DNA of 7,345 nt from Candidatus Moraniibacteriota bacterium (lineage in GTDB: Bacteria > Patescibacteriota > Minisyncoccia > Moranbacterales > UBA2206), in NCBI GenBank assembly GCA_003543115.1, contig DPJH01000025.1:1-7345 (forward strand), written 5' to 3'. Below the pieces are notes generated by a model that was given only the letters and a program-made list of their open reading frames with translations, searched no databases and was not told where the DNA came from. The translations under genes and the position numbers were made by a program. Below, in pieces: positions 1-5,894 of this stretch; the first letter of the stretch is position 1, and each line of letters starts with the position of its first letter.

Positions 1-699
1 ATTTTGCCAACAGCTAATTTATATGCCAGGCATTATGTGGATTTTTTTAATTTTCTTCTGCCGGAGCAGTCAGGTTTCAGGGCTTTCTTCCATGAGTTAA
101 TGGATAAGTTAGATGCTGCCAATACCTGGGAAACAGTGCATTGCCGCACTAAAATAGAAGGAAATAAATTTTTTATTCCTCAAAATTTACCAGATTACGG
201 CAATTATGATTTCAAATTCCAACCCGCTTCGGGACATATTCTAGGACCGGTAGCTTTGTTGGTTTATTTGGGATATGACTTGAATAGCGAGGAAGTGCAG
301 AATTTGATAGCTTATTTTAAAAATTATCTGATCGCTATGCAAATCAATGATGATGCGCATGATTGGGAAGAAGATATGAGGAGAGGCCATCTGAGTACGG
401 TAGTGGTGATGCTTTTAAAAGATTTGGCGTGGACAAAAGAATCTGTTGATTTGGATAAAGATATTGTAGAATTGAAAAAAACTTTCTGGTTCAAGACAAT
501 TGGCAGGGCGTCACAAGCCGCTGTCGATTATGCGGAAAAATCCAGAGCCGCTCTGGACGCTTTAATGATAATTGAAAACAAGGCTCCACTGGAAAGATTT
601 ATCACTGATACTGAAAATATTGCTAAAAAAGCGCTTAAGGAACAGAAAGAATCCGTAAATTTCATAGAGAATTATGTAAATGAGACGATAAGGCGATAA
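1..699 (+). CDS. Class I isoprenoid synthase-like helical protein, 3' part of gene (5' end outside window)
   Basis: The frame is open from the first base and ends at TAA 697-699, so this is the C-terminal ~232 residues of a longer protein. The TTG at position 4 is probably an internal codon. Counting from that codon, residues 113-124 read QINDDAHDWEED and are followed by a basic RRG. This Asp-rich stretch, after a Gly/Pro-containing helix near residue 77, resembles the second Asp-rich (Mg2+-diphosphate binding) motif of the class I isoprenoid synthase fold, as in trans-prenyltransferases. The rest is predicted mostly helical, with a charged C-terminus. A first Asp-rich motif is not visible and could lie upstream. 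If the family is right, it would bind prenyl diphosphates at or near the membrane; substrate and product cannot be told. The coding assignment is strong; the family call rests on one motif and overall helical character. Transcription ends at the hairpin at 739-769. Confidence 0.75.
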   Translation: MLPTANLYARHYVDFFNFLLPEQSGFRAFFHELMDKLDAANTWETVHCRTKIEGNKFFIPQNLPDYGNYDFKFQPASGHILGPVALLVYLGYDLNSEEVQNLIAYFKNYLIAMQINDDAHDWEEDMRRGHLSTVVVMLLKDLAWTKESVDLDKDIVELKKTFWFKTIGRASQAAVDYAEKSRAALDALMIIENKAPLERFITDTENIAKKALKEQKESVNFIENYVNETIRR

Positions 700-738
700 G
701 AATTTCAGCTAAAGAACTTCTAAGATCTGCAAAGACTT

Positions 739-769
739 AAAAAACAGACTAATTATGGTCTGTTTTTTT
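739..769. terminator. Bidirectional intrinsic terminator between convergent genes
   Basis: The arms A6-CAGAC (739-749) and GTCTG-T6 (758-768) pair around an 8-nt loop, and seven T follow on the plus strand (763-769). The six A on the left arm become a U-run when read from the minus strand. It can therefore serve both the plus gene ending at 699 and the minus gene ending at 819. The arms are the same as those of the terminator after groEL at 5175-5205. Confidence 0.85.
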
Positions 770-818
770 GGCATTTTTATCAGAAAATGGAATTGAATTA
801 TTGGGATAAAATATTTTT

Positions 819-2831
819 CTATTCAGATTCCACAAGAAAATCATTAATCGAGGCGTTGGCTTTAAGAAAAATTTTCCCCATTATTTTTTTAAGACTGAGA
901 TATTCCATAATCGATTTTTCTTGTTTTATGAATTTTGATTGCATTTCTGGAGAAGAATTTTCAGCAGGATTATTCTGTTCCATATCTTCATCCGGGGAAT
1001 TTTGATTTTCCGAAGTTAGCATATCTGCTCGTATTTCTTCCATGATTTTTTCCCGCAATTTTTTTTCCACTTCCATTTCCAGAATAGCTCTTTGGTCAGG
1101 AGAAAGATCTTCTAGCAGGATGGTTTTTGGAGTTAAGGATTTTTCTTTTTCCAATTCTAAACCAGCATCTATATCGTCATCATTTAGATCGTTTCCGGGT
1201 ATCGCTGGAGAGAACGGTTGATTTTCCCAGAGCCACTTTTTGTCTGATTGCATCGAGTAGACCTCTCCATTTTTGATTCCATCCGATTTATCGTAGGCTA
1301 TTTTTTGTACAGGCTTTCCGTTGGGCTGGCGAAGTTCGATGAAGCCTGATTTATTAGGGAGGGAAAAAGCGGAAAAAGCATGAGTCAGTCTTTTCTCCTC
1401 TCCTTTTTTAACGGCAAAAGATCCATTGATGGGATGATTGAGAAGTTTCTTATTATTGGTTCCTGTTGCAACGCTCCAGCCTTTCAAATCAACCTTTTTC
1501 TTGCCATTGTTTTTAACCAATAGATATTCATTTTCAGAATCGGTTCCTTGCGGATTGGCAGAAAAGGCTGTAACGGAGATTGAATGAGTCGGATATTTTT
1601 CTACTTTGACAGTAAAATATTTTTTAGTTTCTTCAAAGCCGTTATCTATGGTAAGACTGCCCTTATATTTACCTTTCTTTTTATAGATATGAGTGGTTTC
1701 TTGCTTGTAGCTTTTTGTTTTATCTCCAAAGTCCCAGGTGAATTTGTAACCAGGCTTGGAACCCTTGGCAGAAAAAGATATTGCTACATCTTTGTAAGCC
1801 TTTTTAGGAATGGAAGTTTTGCTTGTAGGGAGCGCATCAAATTTATTAGCTTCTCCGGGAGTGCCATATTTGCTCCAGCGAAAATTTTCTCCATCAAATC
1901 CGAATGAAGCTTCTTCTTTTGTCTTATTATATTCCACCGAATCAATCAAATTGTTTTTTGGATCAAAGAGAGAAATCGTTTCATCGGAGTTATTGAGAGA
2001 AATTTTACTTTTTTCTTTGTAGATTGCAAGATATTCTCCGGAATCAATGGTTTCGGAAGCGGGAAAAACATAAGCGCCTGTTTTTGACGCATCGCGCAGC
2101 GCAAATCCGGAAAGATCAATCTTATCTGTGCCGAAATTAAAAATTTCAATGAATTCAGAGTCCTCTCCTTTTTCTTTGGGATCTGGAAAAATTTCATTGA
2201 TGCGGATAGAAATATCTTCCAGGAATTTTTCTCCAGAGCCATCATCCTCCTCTTTAATAGTTTGTTTTTCAATAAAGGCATTGTTTTTTGGTGTCGGATT
2301 GTTTTGAAGAAGAAAAATATTTTTTTCCAAATCTCTTTCCAGGCTGGTTCTGACCTCCATTTTTCCAGAATAATAATATGCAATACTAGGGCTATATGGA
2401 TCAGTGTGTTCAGAGCCGTAGGTAAGAGAATCAACCAGATCACCTCTTCCATCAAAAAGGGCTAAGCTATAGTTGTCAGATAGGACGGAGTTATTGGTAA
2501 ATTGAAGAAGGGTGTTTTTTGAAGAGTCTCCATCTTTGTTGGACCAGAGAAAATATCCATTGGCAGGAATAATGATTTTTTCATCACTTTCCACTTTGAA
2601 ATTATAAATTATATATTCCTTTCCTGATTTAACCTTCTTTTTTAATTTCCATCCGGTCATATCGATAGGCAGGGAAGTTGCATTATAAACTTCTATAAAA
2701 TCGTCATCGCTATTTCCGCTGCCGCTTATCTGGATCTCGCTGAAGACCACAGGAGAAGTATTTGCATGAACAGATGTAATAGTGAATAGGGCAAGAAATA
2801 GGGAAGCGAAAGCACATAAAAAATTACGCAT
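819..2831 (-). CDS. Secreted multidomain protein with three lamin-tail (LTD) domains and one PKD domain
   Basis: The 670-residue protein starts with a Sec-type signal peptide: a short basic n-region, a hydrophobic stretch at about residues 4-19, and likely cleavage after VHA at 21-23. LTD domain 1 spans about 27-150 (FIEVYNAT at 45-52, W61, and a strand ending LTYG at 136-139). LTD 2 spans about 208-329 (INEIFPDP, FIEIFN, SVEYN, closing GTPGEAN). A PKD-like domain lies at about 336-411, with the hallmark FTWDFGD at 364-370. LTD 3 spans about 416-547 and ends in the W-x-W region at 533-535. An acidic, Glu/Lys-rich, probably helical tail follows (549-605), then a low-complexity linker and a final amphipathic helix (640-669). 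No nuclease domain, lipobox, sortase motif or C-terminal TM helix is seen. LTD and PKD domains are beta-sandwich folds typical of extracellular adhesion or scaffold proteins; an envelope or surface role is inferred. The start is the first Met before the signal peptide. No Shine-Dalgarno is visible, and the gene ends in TAG at 819-821. Confidence 0.9.
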   Translation of the reverse strand: MRNFLCAFASLFLALFTITSVHANTSPVVFSEIQISGSGNSDDDFIEVYNATSLPIDMTGWKLKKKVKSGKEYIIYNFKVESDEKIIIPANGYFLWSNKDGDSSKNTLLQFTNNSVLSDNYSLALFDGRGDLVDSLTYGSEHTDPYSPSIAYYYSGKMEVRTSLERDLEKNIFLLQNNPTPKNNAFIEKQTIKEEDDGSGEKFLEDISIRINEIFPDPKEKGEDSEFIEIFNFGTDKIDLSGFALRDASKTGAYVFPASETIDSGEYLAIYKEKSKISLNNSDETISLFDPKNNLIDSVEYNKTKEEASFGFDGENFRWSKYGTPGEANKFDALPTSKTSIPKKAYKDVAISFSAKGSKPGYKFTWDFGDKTKSYKQETTHIYKKKGKYKGSLTIDNGFEETKKYFTVKVEKYPTHSISVTAFSANPQGTDSENEYLLVKNNGKKKVDLKGWSVATGTNNKKLLNHPINGSFAVKKGEEKRLTHAFSAFSLPNKSGFIELRQPNGKPVQKIAYDKSDGIKNGEVYSMQSDKKWLWENQPFSPAIPGNDLNDDDIDAGLELEKEKSLTPKTILLEDLSPDQRAILEMEVEKKLREKIMEEIRADMLTSENQNSPDEDMEQNNPAENSSPEMQSKFIKQEKSIMEYLSLKKIMGKIFLKANASINDFLVESE

Positions 2832-2939
2832 AAAATTTTAAATAATTATTAGACTATTGCTATAAATAAATAATTTTGGCAAGAGGATATTTTTGTTTTA
2901 CAATCTTACGAATATGGAAAGAACAGCTTTAGTGTAGAA

Positions 2940-3028
2940 TAATCGGATTAAAATTTCTATAAATTTTTCATATAGTTTCTGGGTATTTTTTCTCAATACT
3001 TGACAGCATGAGCTAACCGAATTAAAAT
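2940..3028. repeat. Imperfect 15-bp direct repeat upstream of groES
   Basis: TAATCGGATTAAAAT at 2940-2954 and TAACCGAATTAAAAT at 3014-3028 match at 13 of 15 positions, 74 bp apart. The downstream copy includes the groE -10 box. The upstream copy carries the same TAAAAT but lacks a good -35. A related shorter word, ATCGATTAAAA, occurs at 3398-3408 between groES and groEL. It may be chance in AT-rich DNA. Confidence 0.4.
3000..3028 (+). promoter_or_regulatory. Sigma-70 promoter of groESL
   Basis: A perfect -35 box TTGACA (3000-3005), a 17-nt spacer and a -10 box TAAAAT (3023-3028, one mismatch to consensus) predict transcription starting near 3035, inside the left arm of the CIRCE operator. 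The leader before the groES ATG would be about 45 nt. The ATG at 3027-3029 overlaps the -10 box, so it cannot be the groES start. Confidence 0.88.
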
Positions 3029-3033
3029 GATAA

Positions 3034-3060
3034 TTAGCAGTCTCGTACTGCGAGTGCTAA
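3034..3060. promoter_or_regulatory. CIRCE operator (HrcA binding site)
   Basis: The left arm TTAGCAGTC (3034-3042), a 9-nt spacer and the right arm GAGTGCTAA (3052-3060) match the canonical CIRCE inverted repeat TTAGCACTC-N9-GAGTGCTAA, with one mismatch in the left arm. The site sits at the predicted transcription start of groESL. There, the heat-shock repressor HrcA would block initiation until chaperonin is titrated by unfolded protein. hrcA itself is not in the window. Confidence 0.95.
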
Positions 3061-3080
3061 TCATTAATTTTTTTAAACCT

Positions 3081-3356
3081 ATGGAAAAAACACAAGTGCG
3101 GCCGCTAGGGGAGAACGTTTTGGTAGAACCTCAAGAGGCTAAAAAGAAAACTGCTCAAGGGATATATTTGCCAGAATCAATTTCTGGAGAAACTCCTCAA
3201 GAAGGAAAGGTGATAGCAACCGGATCAGATGAAAAAATTTCTGTCAAAAAAGGACAAACTGTTATTTTTCGACGTTACGGAGGCACGGATATAAAAATAG
3301 GAGAGAAAAAATATATCATTCTTAAGAACGAAGATATTTTGGCGGTAATTGAATAG
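3081..3356 (+). CDS. groES: Co-chaperonin GroES (Hsp10)
   Basis: This 91-residue cytosolic lid of the GroEL chaperonin forms a heptameric cap that closes the folding chamber. Family features in order: RPLGENVLVEP at 7-17, the GroEL-binding mobile loop at about 18-35 with the hydrophobic tripeptide IYL (28-30, where IVL or IML is more usual), EGKVIATG at 41-48, and the C-terminal block from VKKG through RYGGTDIKIG to DILAVIE (55-91). The length is normal for GroES. The frame is open back to an ATG at 3027, which would add 18 hydrophobic residues. That ATG lies in the -10 box and the extension would be encoded across the CIRCE operator, so the ATG at 3081 is chosen. No Shine-Dalgarno precedes it. 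It is first in the groESL operon and ends in TAG. Confidence 0.97.
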   Translation: MEKTQVRPLGENVLVEPQEAKKKTAQGIYLPESISGETPQEGKVIATGSDEKISVKKGQTVIFRRYGGTDIKIGEKKYIILKNEDILAVIE

Positions 3357-3481
3357 ATTTCGTGCAGAGCAATTTATTATTCAGCACAGATAAATAAATC
3401 GATTAAAAATTTTCTAGGATTGCAAGTTTTTGAATGTTAGCATATTCGTAAAAATTCGCAGTTCATAGATAAACTAAAATT
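3357..3481 (+). other. groES-groEL intergenic spacer (125 nt)
   Basis: This AT-rich spacer has no terminator with a T-run, no Shine-Dalgarno before the groEL ATG and no second CIRCE. A lone TTAGCA half-site at 3437-3442 has no partner arm. A TTGCAA at 3420-3425 followed 17 nt later by TATTCG is a poor promoter match. Cotranscription from the CIRCE promoter is the simplest reading, with a leader-like gap longer than the usual few tens of bases. Confidence 0.6.
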
Positions 3482-5137
3482 ATGGCGAAACAAATTGAAA
3501 TAGGCATTGATGCCAGAAAAAAAATTAAAGCAGGAATCGACAGAGTGGCTGATGTGGTAAAAACCACTTTGGGGCCCAAAGGGAGGAATGTTATTTTGGG
3601 CAATAGTTATGGAACTCCTACCATCACTAATGACGGAGTTTCCATAGCTAAAGAAATAGAGCTAGAGGACAAAATGGAAAATATCGGAGCTTCACTTATA
3701 AAGGAAGTAGCTACCAAAACCAATGATGTGGCAGGAGACGGAACAACCACTTCTACCGTCATTGCCCAGGCTTTGGTGAGAGAGGGACTTAAATTCGTAG
3801 AAACCGGAATCAGTCCTATCGGCATCCGTCGCGGAATGGAAGCTGCTAAAAATGACATCATCGAAATTTTAAAAAAGAATTCAAAGAAGATTTCCAGCAA
3901 GGAAGAAATTTCCCAGGTAGCCACTATTTCAGCTGAATCGAAAGAAATGGGTGAAATGATTGCTAAGGTTATGGATGAAGTGGGCAAAGACGGGGTGGTC
4001 ACAGTAGAAGAGTCGCAAACCTTCGGACTTTCTAAGGAGGTGGTAGAAGGAATGAGTTTTGATAAAGGATATGTTTCTCCGTACATGATCACGGATGCGC
4101 AATCTCAAACAGCAGAACTTAAGGATCCATATATTTTGATTACTGATAGGAAGATTTCTGCTATTGCTGAAATCCTTCCGATTTTGGAAAAGATAGCTCA
4201 AACCGGAAAAAAAGAATTGGTTATTATCGCAGATGAATTGGATGGGGAGGCTTTGGCTACTTTGGTAATTAATAAGCTTCGCGGAGTGCTGAATGTTTTA
4301 GCGATCAAAGCTCCTGAGTTTGGAGATAATCGAAAAGCAGTCTTAGATGACATGGCCGTTCTTACGGGAGGGCAAGTAATTGCAATGGACAAAGGAATGG
4401 ATCTTAAGGCTGTGGAGCTATCTATGCTTGGCCAAGCACAAAAAGTTATTTCCACTAAAGACACAACAACTATTGTGGATGGAAAAGGCAAGAAAAAGGA
4501 TATTGAAAACCGCATCGCGCAAATTAAGGCACAAGCGGAAAAATCAGATAGCGATTATGAAAAAGAAAAATTACAAAAGCGATCGGCTAAGCTTTCCGGA
4601 GGAGTGGCAGTGATCCGAGTAGGAGCAGCTACCGAAACAGAACTGACTTATATCAAGCATAAGATGGAAGATGCTCTCTCTGCAACCAGAGCGGCTGTAG
4701 AGGAGGGAATTGTGGCCGGAGGAGGAGTGGCGCTAGCCAGAGCCGCCGCTATCTTGCAAGCCAAAAATGAAAGCAAAAAAGATGATTATGAATATCGCTC
4801 AGGCTATGAAGCTTTAGTGCGTTCACTTAGCGAACCTTTAAAACAAATCGTGGCTAACACCGGAAAGAAAGATGCGGCGGTAGTTTTGGATAAAGTGGTT
4901 TCCGGCAAGGGAGTGAACTTTGGCTATGATGCCAGTGAGAATGCATATGTCGATGACATGGTGAAAGTTGGAATCATTGATCCGCTAAAAGTCACTAGAA
5001 CGGCTTTGGAAAATGCAGTTTCAGTTTCGGCTATGCTTCTTACTACTGAAGCGGTAGTGGTGGATGCTCCGGAAAAAAAGAATGAACATGTACATGGAGG
5101 AGGAATGCCGGGAATGGGCATGGGAGGAATGATGTAA
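3482..5137 (+). CDS. groEL: Chaperonin GroEL (Hsp60), full length
   Basis: The 551-residue ATPase subunit of the double-ring chaperonin folds cytosolic proteins together with GroES. The length is normal and the frame intact. Landmarks: the N-terminal TTLGPKGRNV (28-37), nucleotide-loop GDGTTT with D86, apical substrate/GroES-binding residues Y197, Y201 and M202 in FDKGYVSPYM, KAPEFGDNRK (276-285, where KAPGFGDRRK is common), the catalytic Asp D397 in MEDALSATRAAVEEG, the signature EEGIVAGGG (407-415), and the Gly/Met-rich tail from 539, typical of GroEL and preceded by EHVH. All residues needed for ATP hydrolysis appear present, so an active chaperonin is expected. It lies 125 nt after groES and shares its CIRCE-controlled promoter by inference. 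The ATG at 3482 begins MAKQIEIG, the usual GroEL N-terminus. Transcription ends at the hairpin 5175-5205. Confidence 0.98.
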   Translation: MAKQIEIGIDARKKIKAGIDRVADVVKTTLGPKGRNVILGNSYGTPTITNDGVSIAKEIELEDKMENIGASLIKEVATKTNDVAGDGTTTSTVIAQALVREGLKFVETGISPIGIRRGMEAAKNDIIEILKKNSKKISSKEEISQVATISAESKEMGEMIAKVMDEVGKDGVVTVEESQTFGLSKEVVEGMSFDKGYVSPYMITDAQSQTAELKDPYILITDRKISAIAEILPILEKIAQTGKKELVIIADELDGEALATLVINKLRGVLNVLAIKAPEFGDNRKAVLDDMAVLTGGQVIAMDKGMDLKAVELSMLGQAQKVISTKDTTTIVDGKGKKKDIENRIAQIKAQAEKSDSDYEKEKLQKRSAKLSGGVAVIRVGAATETELTYIKHKMEDALSATRAAVEEGIVAGGGVALARAAAILQAKNESKKDDYEYRSGYEALVRSLSEPLKQIVANTGKKDAAVVLDKVVSGKGVNFGYDASENAYVDDMVKVGIIDPLKVTRTALENAVSVSAMLLTTEAVVVDAPEKKNEHVHGGGMPGMGMGGMM

Positions 5138-5174
5138 TTTATTTTTCTTTACTGAATAATCGCACTTATATCCT

Positions 5175-5205
5175 AAAAAACAGACATGCTCGTGTCTGTT
5201 TTTTT
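5175..5205 (+). terminator. Intrinsic terminator of groESL
   Basis: The arms A6-CAGAC (5175-5185) and GTCTG-T6 (5194-5204) enclose an 8-nt loop, extendable by one A-T pair, and end in seven T (5199-5205) and a G. The arms and T-run length equal those of the terminator at 739-769; only the loop differs. Confidence 0.9.
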
Positions 5206-5226
5206 GTAATAGCAACTTTTTATAAT

Positions 5227-5255
5227 TTGACATATAATTGCCGTTAAATTGTATT
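5227..5255 (+). promoter_or_regulatory. Possible upstream promoter of the DoxX-family gene
   Basis: A perfect TTGACA (5227-5232) is followed 17 nt later by TGTATT (5250-5255) or 19 nt later by TATTAA (5252-5257). Each -10 option matches 4 of 6 positions. The site lies just after the groESL terminator, as expected for a new transcription unit. Confidence 0.45.
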
Positions 5256-5283
5256 AAATATAAAACAAGGCTATTAATTTTTT

Positions 5284-5292
5284 TGATATACT
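5284..5292 (+). promoter_or_regulatory. Possible extended -10 promoter of the DoxX-family gene
   Basis: TG-A-TATACT (5284-5292) fits an extended -10 element (TGnTATAAT) with one mismatch. No -35 is recognisable at the usual spacing. Transcription would start near 5299, giving a 5' leader of about 12 nt before the ATG at 5311. Confidence 0.45.
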
Positions 5293-5310
5293 AATAATTA
5301 ATTTAATAAT

Positions 5311-5760
5311 ATGAATGAAATAATAAAACAATTTATGCAAAAAATATCACCCGACTGTCGGGATGAGGATGGGAATAATTATCCCTATCTTCTTTTTCGT
5401 CTGGTTGTTGCCGCCATGTTTTTTATGCATGGAGCGCAAAAAATATTCGGTTTTTCTGGCGGCATTACTGGTTCTGGCGGCACTGCGGATTTTGCCAGCT
5501 TGATCTGGTTTGCCGGTCTTATTGAAGCTGCGGCTGGGATACTTATTTTTCTAGGAATCTTCAGCCGATTGGCTGCTATTATTGCCATAATTGAAATGGC
5601 TGTGGCTTATATCACAGCCCATCTCCCTAATGGAATAAATCCGCTTCTTAATAAAGGAGAGTTGGCATTGATGTATTTGGTAAGCTTTATAGTCATTTCC
5701 CGTTATGGATCAGGAAAATGGAGCTTGGAAAAGATGTGGCGTAAAAAAGAAACATTTTAA
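5311..5760 (+). CDS. DoxX-family integral membrane protein
   Basis: The 149-residue protein has four predicted membrane helices at about 25-47, 62-82, 85-103 and 117-131, with a short polar N-terminus and a basic C-terminal tail (WRKKE). The pattern fits the DoxX/DoxD-like superfamily: RLVVAAMFFMHGAQKIFGF (30-48), GLIEAAAGILIFLGIFSRLAA (69-89, starting at G69), HLPNG (104-108) and the final helix with KGELALMYL. DoxX proteins are small four-helix membrane proteins linked to quinone or thiosulfate redox chemistry and oxidative stress in some bacteria; the role of this one cannot be assigned. The gene stands alone between two terminators. The ATG at 5311 is the first in frame, and there is no Shine-Dalgarno. 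The single Cys (C16) argues against a dithiol mechanism within this subunit. Confidence 0.9.
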   Translation: MNEIIKQFMQKISPDCRDEDGNNYPYLLFRLVVAAMFFMHGAQKIFGFSGGITGSGGTADFASLIWFAGLIEAAAGILIFLGIFSRLAAIIAIIEMAVAYITAHLPNGINPLLNKGELALMYLVSFIVISRYGSGKWSLEKMWRKKETF

Positions 5761-5786
5761 TATGCAGGCAGATAATGCGTGCGGGC

Positions 5787-5823
5787 AGATGGTTGGGCAA
5801 TAATCGCCTTGCCATCTTTTTTT
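5787..5823 (+). terminator. Intrinsic terminator after the DoxX-family gene
   Basis: AGATGG (5787-5792) pairs with CCATCT (5812-5817). An inner GGC/GCC pairing shortens the loop, and seven T follow (5817-5823). The stem is unrelated to the CAGAC stem of the other two terminators. Confidence 0.75.
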
Positions 5824-5836
5824 AATGCAAGCTTAT

Positions 5837-5864
5837 GGAACAATTTTCGTATATACCCTATAAT
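5837..5864 (+). promoter_or_regulatory. Promoter of the sigma factor gene
   Basis: A perfect -10 box TATAAT lies at 5859-5864, predicting a start near 5871 and a leader of about 24 nt to the GTG at 5895. The -35 region is not TTGACA-like; at 17-nt spacing it reads TGGAAC (5836-5841). A GGAACA at 5837-5842 resembles the GGAAC core of many ECF-sigma -35 elements, which would allow autoregulation, but this is a weak hint. The AGGAGA at 5866-5871 is at the predicted start of the RNA and too far from the GTG to act as a Shine-Dalgarno. Confidence 0.6.
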
Positions 5865-5894
5865 AGGAGAATAATTTTGCCTAACTAAAAAACT

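Noticed and set aside
1946..2455. 169-codon minus-strand frame inside the LTD gene
   Set aside because: It overlaps the well-supported LTD gene on the same strand in another frame, and has low-complexity Lys/Ile/Leu content and no recognisable domain. It is a shadow.
2814..2816. Lipoprotein processing at Cys6 of the LTD protein
   Set aside because: Cys6 sits at the start of the hydrophobic stretch without a lipobox; a signal peptidase I site after VHA fits better.
2832..2900. Promoter for the LTD gene on the minus strand
   Set aside because: A TTGCCA -35-like word exists (complement of 2877-2882), but the hexamers at 16-18 nt spacing are poor. A promoter must exist but cannot be placed with confidence.
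3027..3080. Longer GroES N-terminus from ATG 3027
   Set aside because: The ATG lies in the -10 box and the extension would cross the CIRCE operator. Normal GroES begins near ATG 3081.
3437..3442. Second CIRCE before groEL
   Set aside because: Only a TTAGCA half-site is present; no GAGTGCTAA arm follows after a 9-nt spacer.
3607..4092. 161-codon frame antisense to groEL
   Set aside because: Ser/Ile-rich shadow of the groEL coding strand; no start context or domain. Long antisense frames are common opposite well-conserved genes.
5283..5310. TTGATA / AATAAT pair as a promoter for the DoxX-family gene
   Set aside because: The -10 would touch the ATG at 5311 and transcription would start inside the gene.
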